Position numbers and translations under genes: made by a program. The notes beneath the pieces were generated by a model. The model saw only the letters and a list, made by a program, of their open reading frames with translations, was not told the origin of the DNA and did not search any database. From the NCBI GenBank assembly GCA_013373375.1, contig JABXHY010000051.1:1-64000 (forward strand): a DNA stretch of 64,000 nt. The letters are read 5' to 3'. Of the stretch, positions 12,199 through 22,177 are shown piece after piece. How positions within the stretch are numbered: position 1 is the first letter of the stretch; every line of letters begins with the position of its first letter. The DNA is from Gammaproteobacteria bacterium. Lineage in GTDB: Bacteria > Pseudomonadota > Gammaproteobacteria > Enterobacterales > Kangiellaceae.

Positions 12199-13029
12199 CT
12201 ATGCATGAATCACTGTACCGAACCGACCTTCTTGATGCACAACTGATGTAAATGCATCGGGGTGTTTTGGTGAAATGATAGCGATTTGTGAAACACCTTC
12301 ACTTAACAAAGAAATAGCTTCTTCCACCTTTGGAATCATACCGCCTTGAATCACGCCATTATTGATCAACTGTTTTGCCGAATCAGGCGTTATGTCAGTG
12401 ACTCTCGACTCAGGGCGCGCTAAGTCTTCAAATACAGCTCCCACTTTGGTTGTTAATAACAGCAGATCCGCTTTTAATGCAGCGGCAATTTTTACAACGG
12501 TTGTGTCAGCGTTGATATTGAATATCCTACCGGACGCATCACTTCCGAGTGTTGCTATGACGGGCACTACACCTAGCTGAAGTAAGCCATCAAGCAGCTT
12601 ACTATTGATACCGATAACATCACCAACCTCGCCATAGTCGACTAATTCATCACCGTGTCCCGATACTTTCATAGGTGGTCGTTTTGTTGCTTCGACTAAA
12701 AGACCTGATGCGCCATGGCAACCAAATGCAGGCACCCCAGAAGAAATCAACGATGCAGTCAAGTCTACATTTACTTCTCCAGCGATCGCCTGCTTAACTA
12801 CCGTTAGATCTTTTCTACTGGTGACTCTTCTGCCACTAATTTTATTCGCTTTCAAACCAACTTTCTCTTGCAACACATTAGTTTGAGGTCCTCCACCATG
12901 CAATATAACCACTCGCCAATTAAGTGCGAGAAGCTTTTTGACATTTCGAGCTAAACCCTCTCGTTCGAGTCGATCAAGCAATACATCACCACCGACTTTA
13001 ACTACCGCAGTTTTATGTTGAATACTCAC
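12199..13029 (-). CDS. argB: Acetylglutamate kinase
   Basis: 276 aa. Amino-acid kinase family; phosphorylates N-acetylglutamate in arginine biosynthesis. VVKVGGDVL at the N-terminus, LHGGGPQ for substrate binding, the ADP-site segment LLLTTKVGAVFED, and GGMIPKVEEA near the C-terminus are all present. GTG start at 13029 with GAGGTGA 4 nt upstream. It follows argC by 61 bp on the same strand, giving an argC-argB operon. The length is slightly over the E. coli form (258 aa) and there is no N-terminal helix of the arginine-inhibited hexameric type. Confidence 0.95.
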   Translation of the reverse strand: MSIQHKTAVVKVGGDVLLDRLEREGLARNVKKLLALNWRVVILHGGGPQTNVLQEKVGLKANKISGRRVTSRKDLTVVKQAIAGEVNVDLTASLISSGVPAFGCHGASGLLVEATKRPPMKVSGHGDELVDYGEVGDVIGINSKLLDGLLQLGVVPVIATLGSDASGRIFNINADTTVVKIAAALKADLLLLTTKVGAVFEDLARPESRVTDITPDSAKQLINNGVIQGGMIPKVEEAISLLSEGVSQIAIISPKHPDAFTSVVHQEGRFGTVIHA

Positions 13030-13090
13030 GGAATCACCTCAAATTTAACTTGATTTATTATTGGAAAGTGTCGCTACTGTAATTTAACTT

Positions 13091-14149
13091 TTACGGCCAC
13101 ATTCCAGGATTATCTAAGCCGAAGTGCATACTCCGTCCTGTCATTATATTGAAACTTTGAATAGCCTGGCCTGCTCCACCTTTGATCAAATTATCAATTG
13201 CAGATGTGCAGCAAAGTGTTTTTACGCCGGTTTCTTCATCAACTCGTACCGTAATACCAATTTCTACTCTAGCAGTACCAGAAACAGCAACAACTTCTGG
13301 AGAAACACCAATAGGCATTACGGTCACCAATTTATGCCCCTTGTAGTAGTCTTGATATATTGCCTGGATGGATTCTGCTGTATGCCCCTCAGGTAAGTCG
13401 AGTTGGCTCACGGCTAAAATACCTCGAACTAATGGTGCTGAAACAGGAACAAAGTCGAGTGCAATTTTATCACCGCCAGCAGTTTTTAGTGTTTGAATAA
13501 TTTCAGAACGATGCTGATGATGTAATGTTTTGTAAGTTTTTAAATTATTAACTCGAATCGCATGATGCGTACCCGCTTGAGGCTTTACCCCTGAGCCAGA
13601 AGATCCTGTCATTGAAACATTTCGAACATTCACATTATTTAGAAGACCAGCTTTTGCCAATGGGAGTAATCCCATTGCAATTCCGGTTGCAAAACAGCCT
13701 GGACTCGCAACATGTTGCGCAGTTTTAATTTTGTCGTCGTTTAACTCAGGCATACCATAAACAAAGGTACCAAGTCGTTCAGGGCATGGGTGCTCAGGAG
13801 CGTAATCTCTTAAGTAATCGTCTAAATTACTCAATCGGAAATCACCCGATAAATCTATGATTTTCACATCTAAATCAAATAACTCCATCGCCACTTTTGC
13901 GGTAATGATATGTGGCATTGCTAAAAATACAATGTCAGCACCTTCAGCACATTGTTTGGGAGGAATGTCTTGTAGGATAAGATCATCAAACCCAACTAGA
14001 GCACGATGAACTTTACTTACCGGCTCACCCACATAGTCTTTGCTCGATATCCTGAGTATTTCAACATCGTCTCTCACCAGCAAATGACGCAAAATTTCAG
14101 CTGACCCATAACCAGCACCACCGATAATCGAAACTTTTGTCTTTTTCAT
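13091..14149 (-). CDS. argC: N-acetyl-gamma-glutamyl-phosphate reductase
   Basis: 352 aa, type 1 ArgC. NADPH-dependent reduction of acetylglutamyl phosphate to the semialdehyde, which argD then transaminates. Rossmann motif GGAGYGSAE at 10-18; catalytic C152 in ASPGCFATG; HHQHRSEI and the GSSGSGVKPQ loop are conserved. The start at 14149 has a near-perfect TAGGAGG 5 nt upstream; ten upstream in-frame residues (to 14179) are rejected. First gene of argCB. I searched its upstream region for ArgR boxes and found only weak matches. Confidence 0.96.
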   Translation of the reverse strand: MKKTKVSIIGGAGYGSAEILRHLLVRDDVEILRISSKDYVGEPVSKVHRALVGFDDLILQDIPPKQCAEGADIVFLAMPHIITAKVAMELFDLDVKIIDLSGDFRLSNLDDYLRDYAPEHPCPERLGTFVYGMPELNDDKIKTAQHVASPGCFATGIAMGLLPLAKAGLLNNVNVRNVSMTGSSGSGVKPQAGTHHAIRVNNLKTYKTLHHQHRSEIIQTLKTAGGDKIALDFVPVSAPLVRGILAVSQLDLPEGHTAESIQAIYQDYYKGHKLVTVMPIGVSPEVVAVSGTARVEIGITVRVDEETGVKTLCCTSAIDNLIKGGAGQAIQSFNIMTGRSMHFGLDNPGMWP

Positions 14150-14264
14150 AAATCCTCCTAAGGAGTAAATTAAATTCAATACTGTGTAAAAAGGTAATAC
14201 TTTTTAATCGTAAATATATTTATCTTTCATCACTCAAATAAAGAAATGATTAAGCTTCTAACAA

Positions 14265-15296
14265 CTAAATATCAACGCGTCGAACAATTAATCCTGCTCT
14301 CTGTCCAACAGGGATATTTGCATTCGGAAATACAATAGCGTCGCCTGTCTTTTGCACTATATAGTCAGCACCTTCGTCTGAGGCTAAAACAAAACCTTCT
14401 TGAAAATCGGAAAAATTTTCTACGTCATCAGCAATATTGAGTTCAAACTTCTCAGACTTTTTAACTAATTCATCAATGACTTGAAATAACTTAAAATCAT
14501 TATTCTCGAATGGCTTTGTTCTAACTGAATCACCGGCAATCAATTTACGCAAATTTGACTCTATAGCATCAAATTCTGAAGCGTCATTTTCACCAAACGG
14601 TTTTACCTTTCCCAACTCCACGGTAAAACCATGTGCATTAAATTTATGGCTAGTAAAATACGAAAAGGTTCCGGCTGGTTGGTGTCCTAATAAAACAGTC
14701 GAAATATCCGATGCAAGAAAAAACTCTAACTGCTGCTTATTCCAGGAGCGACCATCTGGATAAGGATAAACAGCAAATTTCTTGTACTTAGACGAACGTA
14801 TCGCTGTGTGTAAATCGTAGTGACGACGTTCGCCGGAATCTCCAGATTCATAAAACTCCTGAACTAATGACTCTAAAAGTTTGGCTCGCTCAGCTTCATG
14901 ATGATCTTTTCCTACATGCTTGCCATTGAAAAGACGATTCATGTTTTCAATATCAAAACGTTCACCTTTATTCATAGCTACAGGATTACCAATTATAAAT
15001 AGAACTCTATTTTTCACTGGTAGATTGCCGGAGGTAATCGCAGCCACTAACCGATCAACTATCTCAATTGGCGCAGTCTCATTTCCATGAACGCCAGATG
15101 AAATAATAAGATCGATGCTTTGTTCTGAATTGCTTTGGTGCTCAGGTTCAACCTTTAAAACGCCAGACGTAGCAAGAGTAAACTTAGTATTATTTTTATT
15201 TTTGAATGTTAGTGGTGAAATCTCTTTATTTTCGAGCTTTTTGGTTAATTCTAAAAAGCCATTTTCAACTAAAGATTTATTCAGATCTTCCTGCAT
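14265..15296 (-). CDS. astE: Succinylglutamate desuccinylase
   Basis: 343 aa (E. coli 322). Last AST step: N-succinylglutamate to glutamate plus succinate. Zinc-peptidase-like fold (M14 superfamily) with ligands H70 and E73 in SSGVHGNETA and H163 in DLHTAIRSS; the catalytic glutamate is in FTVELGKV. It reads towards argC with 115 bp between, so it may share a transcript with argCB or have its own end; no strong terminator is visible. No astD is found in the window. Confidence 0.94.
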   Translation of the reverse strand: MQEDLNKSLVENGFLELTKKLENKEISPLTFKNKNNTKFTLATSGVLKVEPEHQSNSEQSIDLIISSGVHGNETAPIEIVDRLVAAITSGNLPVKNRVLFIIGNPVAMNKGERFDIENMNRLFNGKHVGKDHHEAERAKLLESLVQEFYESGDSGERRHYDLHTAIRSSKYKKFAVYPYPDGRSWNKQQLEFFLASDISTVLLGHQPAGTFSYFTSHKFNAHGFTVELGKVKPFGENDASEFDAIESNLRKLIAGDSVRTKPFENNDFKLFQVIDELVKKSEKFELNIADDVENFSDFQEGFVLASDEGADYIVQKTGDAIVFPNANIPVGQRAGLIVRRVDI

Positions 15297-15828
15297 AAAT
15301 ATTCTTTACCTTAATATTTTAGCGACATGCATACACTCCAGTCATCATTATACAAAGTCAGAGTTCTTTTAAAACACCTTTACAAAAATAAATACTTTAT
15401 ACCGACTAAAACAGCTTATCGAAGCATCTTTTATGTACGAAAATATCGACTCAACTACATTTTAGTTTGAATACCTTTAGTTTTAAGAAGTTTAGTGCTA
15501 GGATTCTAGCATTAGTTGGCAGTGATTTAACGCCACTAAATCGGCAAATTAATCGGCAATATATCCTTAATCAGGATAAAAATTCATTATAAGAAAACTG
15601 GCCTTTTTTACAGTGTCCTTATCGCGCTTTAGCAATATACGTTATTACTTAAGTAAAACCGGTGACGGTAACATTTTTTCCAGGTCTTGCCGAATAGCTC
15701 TCAGATAATCAGGTTTCTGCAGCATTAGAATTAAATTAGTTTAATGCGCAGACACGAGAGCTGATGTATTTAAAGATGTTCGGTTTCAATATTCGGTTTT
15801 GAATGATTTGATGTCAGGTGACTAAATT
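15297..15828. other. astE-astB divergent intergenic region
   Basis: 532 bp with no credible gene. It contains a small perfect inverted repeat TGCTAG-GATT-CTAGCA (15496-15511), a palindrome TACTTAAGTA near 15650, and one ARG-box-like element AGGAT-AAAA-ATTCA (15573-15586, 8 of 10 core positions). It must hold promoters for the divergent astE and astB, but I cannot place them. Confidence 0.4.
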
Positions 15829-17169
15829 ATGAATGCAAGTGAAGTTAATTTTGATGGTCTAGTGGGTCCAACTCACAACTATGCAGGCTTATCAGTTGGA
15901 AACGTGGCTTCTCTATCAAACGCAGCACAGCAATCCAACCCCAAAGAAGGTGCTAAGCAAGGCTTAGCAAAGATGAAAGCACTCAGTGATATGGGATTAA
16001 AGCAAGCACTGCTGCCACCTCTCGAACGACCCGATGTTTTTACACTTCGCAAGTTAGGCTTTTCGGGGTCAGATGCAGACGTCATCAAAAATGCTTATGA
16101 AAAAGCACCACAAGTTTTCGTTGCCACCTGCTCAGCTTCGAGCATGTGGACGGCAAATGCTTGTACGGTTTCTCCAAGCGCTGATACAGCTGATCGAAAA
16201 GTGCATTTTACAGCCGCAAACCTCGCTAACAAATTTCATCGCTCCATTGAGTCGCCGACGACAGCAAGAATATTATCGAGTATTTTTTCAAATGAAAAAT
16301 ATTTCGCTCATCACGAGCCCTTGCCCCTTGGCGATCACTTCGGTGACGAAGGTGCCGCTAATCATACTCGCTTTTGTTCAAATTATGGCGATGCTGGATT
16401 AGAGTTTTTCGTTTACGGAAAGTATGCGTTCGACAACTCAAAACCAGCGCCAACAAAGTATCCTGCTCGCCAGACTAAAGAAGCCTCACAAGCCATTGCG
16501 CGTTTACATCAACTTAATCCTGATAAAGTTGTATTTGGCCAACAAAACCCGGCGGTTATTGATAAAGGTGTTTTTCATAACGATGTAATTTCAGTGGGTA
16601 ACCGAAATGTACTTTTCTACCATGAAGAAGCATTTCTCAATACTCATAACTTGTTCGAAGAAATAACAACCAAGTTCGGAGAGCAGCCTTTTTATTTTGT
16701 AAAAGTTCCATCATCGGCAGTGTCGGTAGAGGATGCAGTAACCAGTTATCTTTTTAATAGCCAGTTAATATCGATAGACGATAAGTCGATGGCGCTTATT
16801 GCTCCAGGCGAGTGTGAAGAGAATCCTCGAGTCAAAGCCTATCTTGATAACCTTGTTTCTGGCGACACTCCAATCAAAGAAGTACGTATTTTTGATGTTA
16901 AACAAAGTATGCAAAATGGCGGCGGTCCTGCCTGTCTCAGACAACGAGTTGTGCTCACAGACGAAGAAATAAACGCTACCAATCCGAATGTGTTTATAAA
17001 TGATAAATTGTTTGCAGAGCTAAATGTATGGGTAGACAAACATTACCGTGATAGGCTCAGTGCGGCTGATCTTGCTGATCCTAACCTCCTTGTAGAGTCT
17101 CGTAGTGCACTCGACGAACTGACCCAAATATTAAATTTGGGCTCAGTCTACCCTTTCCAGCTCGTTTAA
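15829..17169 (+). CDS. astB: N-succinylarginine dihydrolase
   Basis: 446 aa (E. coli 447). Second AST step: succinylarginine to succinylornithine, 2 NH3 and CO2. Opens with the conserved [16 protein letters not shown]. It is a guanidino-group-modifying enzyme with nucleophile C369 in [19 protein letters not shown] and [13 protein letters not shown] blocks intact. It is preceded by CAGGTGA at a suitable distance from the ATG. It stands apart from astA, unlike the enteric astCADBE operon. Confidence 0.97.
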   Translation: MNASEVNFDGLVGPTHNYAGLSVGNVASLSNAAQQSNPKEGAKQGLAKMKALSDMGLKQALLPPLERPDVFTLRKLGFSGSDADVIKNAYEKAPQVFVATCSASSMWTANACTVSPSADTADRKVHFTAANLANKFHRSIESPTTARILSSIFSNEKYFAHHEPLPLGDHFGDEGAANHTRFCSNYGDAGLEFFVYGKYAFDNSKPAPTKYPARQTKEASQAIARLHQLNPDKVVFGQQNPAVIDKGVFHNDVISVGNRNVLFYHEEAFLNTHNLFEEITTKFGEQPFYFVKVPSSAVSVEDAVTSYLFNSQLISIDDKSMALIAPGECEENPRVKAYLDNLVSGDTPIKEVRIFDVKQSMQNGGGPACLRQRVVLTDEEINATNPNVFINDKLFAELNVWVDKHYRDRLSAADLADPNLLVESRSALDELTQILNLGSVYPFQLV

Positions 17170-17194
17170 ATTTACAGTCATTTTTCCACTCAGT

Positions 17195-17233
17195 AAGGCA
17201 CCATTGAAAACTATATGCTTTCAATGGTGCCTT
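17195..17233 (+). terminator. 15-bp perfect hairpin after astB
   Basis: Arms 17195-17209 and 17219-17233 pair perfectly over 15 bp (AAGGCACCATTGAAA) with a 9-nt loop, 26 nt after the astB stop. The U-run after it is only three long, so it may be a terminator, a processing site or a 3'-end stabiliser. Confidence 0.6.
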
Positions 17234-17304
17234 TACTCAGAGATTAGACTGTCTGTAAACTGAGACTTAGAATTCATTGTCGTACCGGAAAACTGAACCT
17301 TTTT

Positions 17305-17973
17305 ATGGAATTGTTAACGCCTCTTAATGCCGACGAACTTGATCAACTTGAATTGATGCTCAAAGAGCATCAGGGGATCGACTTGTCGATGCTTGATGGA
17401 TTGCTCACGGCCGTCGCCTCAAGTCCTGAGTTTCTATCTCCAGAAGTCTGGTTGCCTGAAGTATTCAAGCAAACTCTTGAAGAGCTAGAAAAGGTAGACT
17501 CGTTTAACCCGGTATATCGATTCATCATACGCCACTTTAACGGTATCGAATCGATCCTCTCACAAGCGCCTGATAAGTTTGAACCGTTATTTTATGAGCG
17601 AGATATGCACGATAGCGTGAATGTCATTGTGGATAATTGGTGCCGAGGTTATTTGACCGGAATACGCCTATGCCAAAGCCAGTGGCATAATAATATGGAA
17701 GCCCTTCAAGCATGGTTATACCCCATTTTGATTTTTGGCGGAGCGTCTGGCAAACAAGTGCGCGAAGAATCAGACCGTGAACAAATACTTCAGTGGAAAG
17801 CAGAAATTCCTTCAGCTGTAAGAACCATCTATCAATATTGGCTTGAATATCGACCAAAACAGGAACCTAGATTGCAACAGCCCTTCATCAGAGAGAATCC
17901 GAAAACCGGGCGAAATGAGGCTTGTCCCTGCGGTAGCGGGAAGAAATTCAAATTATGTTGCGGCGCCCACTAG
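17305..17973 (+). CDS. UPF0149 (YecA/YgfB) protein with SEC-C zinc motif
   Basis: 222 aa. Residues 1-180 match the helical UPF0149 domain (LDGLLTAVASSP, FIIRHFNGIESIL, WCRGYLTGI). The C-terminus (about 200-222) is a SEC-C motif, NEACPCGSGKKFKLCCG, as at the C-terminus of SecA, which binds zinc and can contact ribosomes or SecB. Similar proteins are named YecA family; function is not established. Monocistronic by spacing. Confidence 0.88.
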   Translation: MELLTPLNADELDQLELMLKEHQGIDLSMLDGLLTAVASSPEFLSPEVWLPEVFKQTLEELEKVDSFNPVYRFIIRHFNGIESILSQAPDKFEPLFYERDMHDSVNVIVDNWCRGYLTGIRLCQSQWHNNMEALQAWLYPILIFGGASGKQVREESDREQILQWKAEIPSAVRTIYQYWLEYRPKQEPRLQQPFIRENPKTGRNEACPCGSGKKFKLCCGAH

Positions 17974-18155
17974 TTGCAGCGCAAACAAACAGGGACCATT
18001 GAATAGATTTATCTCGGTGATTTTCACCAAAACCAGTGTTGCGCTTTTACCCCGAGTGGATTCCTGATAATCTTAAAAGTTAGGCTTTGCATCCAATATG
18101 AAGAGCTGCTGGCTAATCATTAAATCATCAAAACGACAATTATAACGGGACTGTA

Positions 18156-19466
18156 ATGATTAAATCTTTTCGTCAACTAAGTTTAAGCGCGCAAATTTTC
18201 ATTGGTCTTATTGGCGGGGTTCTATTCGGGATATTACTGGTAGGTGCTGGCCAAATCAGCGACAGTGTTAGTGTGGGAATAACAAATTACATAGTCCCAG
18301 CTTTTGATATTGTAAAAAGATTATTCATCAATGCCCTAAAGATGGTTGTTGTTCCTCTCGTGCTCGTATCACTGATTTGCGGAACCTGTTCTTTAAGTGA
18401 TCCCAAAAAGCTCGGTTCTCTCGGCGGAAAAAGCATTGCGCTCTATTTACTGACCACTGCTATTGCCATCACGTTAGCACTCATTCTGGCGAATATTTTT
18501 GATCCAGGCGCAAATATCACGATGGAACAGACAGACTATGTGATAAAGAATGCTCCCGCACTAACGGAAGTGTTAGGTAGCTTAGTTACCGACAATCCAT
18601 TCAAAGCAATGGCCTCCGGCAATATGTTGCAAGTCATAATATTTGCACTACTGTTTGGTATTGCAATATCCAGAGCAGGTAAAAGCGGAGAGAAAATTGC
18701 AGAATTTTTCGATGCTTTAAACGACGTCATTCTTAAGTTAGTGACAATTATTATGCACATTGCTCCTTACGGTGTGTTCTGCATAATGGCCGTGGTGATT
18801 TATGAAGTTGGATTCGAAGCCATCGCTAAACTTGCCATTTACTTTTTGCTGGTAGCGGTGACACTGGTCATTCACGCGTTTCTAACTTACCCCACTCTAC
18901 TGACGCTTTTTGCAGGATTAAATCCTGTCATGATGTTGAAAAAATTAAGGCCTGCTCTGTTATTTGCGTTTTCAACGTCCTCTTCAGCAGCTACTCTTCC
19001 CGTAACCATGGAAGTTTGTCGAAAACGTTTAGGTATCGGTAAAACAACGGCCTCATTTTCTTTACCTTTGGGGGCCACCATCAACATGGATGGCACCGCT
19101 ATTATGCAGGGCATAGCGACTGTATTTATTGCTCAAATGTACGGAGTTGATTTAACTATAACGCAATACTTAACCGTTATATTGATGGCAACTCTTGCTT
19201 CCATAGGTACGGCTGGCGTACCGAGTGTAGGACTTGTCATGTTAACAATGGTTTTGAATCAGGTGAATCTGCCTTCCGAGGCCATAGGTATGCTGTTAGG
19301 CATTGACCGCTTCCTGGATATGATGCGAACCGCAGTGAATATTACAGGCGATGCTACTGTAGCTTGTATTGTGAGCAAGTCAGAGGATGATTTTGATCCG
19401 GAAATATTCAACGACCCTAAAGCCGGCTTTGATTTTGAAAAGGTGGAAGAACCAAATAAAGCCTAA
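18156..19466 (+). CDS. Dicarboxylate/amino acid:cation symporter (DAACS family)
   Basis: 436 aa inner-membrane transporter with eight or so TM segments and two re-entrant hairpins. Signature motifs of the GltP/DctA/EAAT fold are present: the serine-rich HP1 STSSSAATLPVT, NMDGTA in TM7 and the TM8 substrate motif NITGDATVACIV. The arginine that binds dicarboxylate side-chains in GltPh-like proteins appears as DMMRTAVN, which favours acidic amino acids or C4-dicarboxylates over neutral ones. It is 38 bp upstream of a TetR regulator, probably one operon. Confidence 0.9.
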   Translation: MIKSFRQLSLSAQIFIGLIGGVLFGILLVGAGQISDSVSVGITNYIVPAFDIVKRLFINALKMVVVPLVLVSLICGTCSLSDPKKLGSLGGKSIALYLLTTAIAITLALILANIFDPGANITMEQTDYVIKNAPALTEVLGSLVTDNPFKAMASGNMLQVIIFALLFGIAISRAGKSGEKIAEFFDALNDVILKLVTIIMHIAPYGVFCIMAVVIYEVGFEAIAKLAIYFLLVAVTLVIHAFLTYPTLLTLFAGLNPVMMLKKLRPALLFAFSTSSSAATLPVTMEVCRKRLGIGKTTASFSLPLGATINMDGTAIMQGIATVFIAQMYGVDLTITQYLTVILMATLASIGTAGVPSVGLVMLTMVLNQVNLPSEAIGMLLGIDRFLDMMRTAVNITGDATVACIVSKSEDDFDPEIFNDPKAGFDFEKVEEPNKA

Positions 19467-19504
19467 TTTATATCGGCTATTTTTTACAACGGAGAGTACC
19501 GCTC

Positions 19505-20155
19505 GTGACAGAGTCAATATTTCAATATCGTGGGCGTTTACCTAAACGCTCAGATGGCAAAGCACGCAGACAGGCGTTGCTCGAAGCCACTTTAGAAATT
19601 ATAGTGAAAGACGGTGTGCGAGGTGTTCGTCACAGAGCGGTTGCCGAGCAGGCGGGTGTCCCGTTAGCTGCGACAACTTATTATTTCGATGATATTTTTG
19701 ATCTCATTCATGATACTTTCATCTACTTTTCCGAAAAAGCCATGGAAGAAGTGAATGAATTTGAAAATTCTGTTTTTGCTCAGCTCGAGGAATTTCAATC
19801 GAGCAATACTGAACTCTCTATAATCGTGAGTTCAGCCAGCCTTTCGACTATCGAGTACTTCACCCACTCTTCCGCGAAAAAACAATTACGTTTACTTGAG
19901 CACACTTTTCGCACCCAGGCATTAAGAGATTACCGAGTCGCGGAGATGGTCAAGTTAATTGAGCGGCAACATTTAAGCTCGATAGAAAAGTTTTTAGAGC
20001 AGCTATCCATTGAACACTCCGCTATTCGCGCAAAAATTATTTATGCTGTTTTCCAAAGAATAGAATACGAACTCACGCTTGGAGTTATTACTTCCGAGCA
20101 GGCTTTCGAGGTAATACAGCAAACCTTGATTCAATTATTTAATAAGAATACATAA
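19505..20155 (+). CDS. TetR-family transcriptional regulator
   Basis: 216 aa, GTG start with GGAG 10 nt upstream. N-terminal helix-turn-helix: DGKARRQALLEATLEIIVKDG then GVRHRAVAEQAGVPLAATTYYF (about 20-60). The C-terminal ligand domain is family-typical but not diagnostic. Its position directly after the symporter suggests it regulates that gene; ligand unknown. Confidence 0.88.
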   Translation: MTESIFQYRGRLPKRSDGKARRQALLEATLEIIVKDGVRGVRHRAVAEQAGVPLAATTYYFDDIFDLIHDTFIYFSEKAMEEVNEFENSVFAQLEEFQSSNTELSIIVSSASLSTIEYFTHSSAKKQLRLLEHTFRTQALRDYRVAEMVKLIERQHLSSIEKFLEQLSIEHSAIRAKIIYAVFQRIEYELTLGVITSEQAFEVIQQTLIQLFNKNT

Positions 20156-20217
20156 AGCAAAGTTGTTGCCATCAAACAGATTTTGAACAGCAACAATTCG
20201 ATTATTATTTCGGGAAT

Positions 20218-22155
20218 CTAAATGGCTATTTCAGGCAGACTCTCTTCCGCATTAATTCCTAAAACTTTCCTGTAAAAATACAGCTCAGCTTGTAATGCTG
20301 AAATGATCGTAGCTTGTTTTCTGAAGCCATGCCCCTCGCCTTCAAATTCGATATAGGCATGAGGAATATCTTTTTCTTTCAATGCTTCGACTAACTGTAA
20401 AGACTGGGATGGCGGGACAACTTTATCGTCTGCACCTTGTAGTACCAACAAAGGACACGACAATTGCTCTGTATGATGAATCGGTGAGCGTTGTTGATAA
20501 ATATCTTTTGATTCGGGATAAGGCCCAACTAATTTATCTAAATATCGAGACTCAAATTTATGCGTGTCAGACAATAAAGTTTCTAGATCGGCAACACCAT
20601 AACGCGTCATACCTGCGGCAAAATCATCTGTAAACGTTAACGCACACAAAGTCGTAAAACCGCCGGCAGACCCCCCCCTTATTAACAATCGCTCTGGATC
20701 GGCTAGTTCGTCTTCAACCAAATAGCGTGCAGCGTAAACGCAATCGTTGACATCGTTGATACCCCAACGGCCATTTAACGCCTGTCGATAAGCTCTACCA
20801 AAGCCTGTACTACCAGAATAATTAACATCGACAACCGCAAACCCTCGACTGGTCCAAAACTGAATCGCCAGATTAAGAGTAGTAGACGTTGCTCCTGTTG
20901 GGCCTCCATGTGACATCACGATTAATGGAGGGTGCTCGTCACCTGAACCACAATAATTTGGATTAACGGGCTCATAAAAATAAGCATGAGAGTCTTCGCC
21001 AGATGCAGACGTAAAAGTGACAGGCTTAGCAATCGATAGATATTCACTGTCCACCGGGAAGTCGCTGTCACCCCCGATATTTTGGTAGTGACTATTATCT
21101 GTACTAATAGCAAAAACACCACTACCTAACGTCGGAGCACCTGCTATACAAAATACTTTCCCCTCTGCGAAGTGAATCTGTCCAGGATACTCTCTAAAAG
21201 GCAAGCCAAGCGGCTCTATATGACCAGTATCAACCGACAGATGAGCCAACTGCTGTTGGCCCTCTTCAAACACAGCTACGTATATTTCGGTACTGGTCGC
21301 AAATGAATAAGACGAATAACCGAGATTCCACATTGGCAACCCGCAATCATTATCAGTTGGCATTAGTGCATTCAAAATGCCATCTCGAAATGAATACAGA
21401 TTCCACCAGCCAGAACGATCTGAAATAAAATGCAATACGCCGTCGGGGCTCCACTTTGGCTGAAGAACCGATTCCTGAGAACCACCACAAACCAAGTGCT
21501 CTGCCGATGCAGCACCATCCAGGGCAATGTCGGCTACCCACAACTCAGTTCCATCCCACGGCATCTGAGGGTGATACCACTGCACCCATGCTAGACGTTT
21601 ACCGTTCGGAGAGAATGCCGGAGATGCATAAAAGTCCGCTCCCTCGGCAATAACTGAAATATTGCCTGAGTTCGTATCAATTAAAACTAAATCGGTGGTA
21701 ATCGGAGTGCAATCATGACGCTCTCTAACAGCAACCAAAAATTGTTCATCGGCCGAAAGTTTCAAGTCGGCAAATCGCCAAGCACGTGGCTTCTGACTTA
21801 CTTCAGTTAGTCGTTTGCAGTTCTCACTTGAAGCAGCATGATAAACAGCTTGGTCATCGTGATTGCAAAAGAAAAGTCCAGAATCACCAACCACAAAGTC
21901 GCCTCCACCGTACTCGTGTACCATAGAACCAACGCTCATTGACTTTGGAGACCGGTCTTTTCGATTAACACCATCGAATTCGACAACGACACCTCTACCC
22001 TGTTCTTGCGGTCGCGACTCTAACCAATACACAGAGGAATTATGAACCTGCATATGTCCGAGCCGCGTTCCTTTTTGCGCAACTAACTCTGCGGTTACTT
22101 CAGATGGCCAAGCGCCGTAAGGTGCAATAGCTTTTTCAGATGATTCTTTGCTCAT
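20218..22155 (-). CDS. S9 family peptidase (acylaminoacyl/dipeptidyl peptidase type)
   Basis: 645 aa, no signal peptide. The N-terminal two-thirds is a beta-propeller with TolB-like repeats (ASPAFSPNGKRLAW, QPKWSPDGVLHFIS). The C-terminal alpha/beta hydrolase carries the triad: serine in RGGSAGGFTT, aspartate in QGADDKVVP, and histidine in GEGHGF. Expected to cleave short peptides in the cytoplasm. It is followed by the methyltransferase gene on the same strand (the latter lies upstream by 22 bp), so they may be cotranscribed. AGGAA precedes the ATG at 22155. Confidence 0.9.
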   Translation of the reverse strand: MSKESSEKAIAPYGAWPSEVTAELVAQKGTRLGHMQVHNSSVYWLESRPQEQGRGVVVEFDGVNRKDRSPKSMSVGSMVHEYGGGDFVVGDSGLFFCNHDDQAVYHAASSENCKRLTEVSQKPRAWRFADLKLSADEQFLVAVRERHDCTPITTDLVLIDTNSGNISVIAEGADFYASPAFSPNGKRLAWVQWYHPQMPWDGTELWVADIALDGAASAEHLVCGGSQESVLQPKWSPDGVLHFISDRSGWWNLYSFRDGILNALMPTDNDCGLPMWNLGYSSYSFATSTEIYVAVFEEGQQQLAHLSVDTGHIEPLGLPFREYPGQIHFAEGKVFCIAGAPTLGSGVFAISTDNSHYQNIGGDSDFPVDSEYLSIAKPVTFTSASGEDSHAYFYEPVNPNYCGSGDEHPPLIVMSHGGPTGATSTTLNLAIQFWTSRGFAVVDVNYSGSTGFGRAYRQALNGRWGINDVNDCVYAARYLVEDELADPERLLIRGGSAGGFTTLCALTFTDDFAAGMTRYGVADLETLLSDTHKFESRYLDKLVGPYPESKDIYQQRSPIHHTEQLSCPLLVLQGADDKVVPPSQSLQLVEALKEKDIPHAYIEFEGEGHGFRKQATIISALQAELYFYRKVLGINAEESLPEIAI

Positions 22156-22177
22156 GAAGGATTCCTAAATAACCGCT

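Noticed and set aside
14150-14264. ArgR boxes upstream of argC
   Set aside because: Only one 7-of-10 core match was found and no partner 21 bp away.
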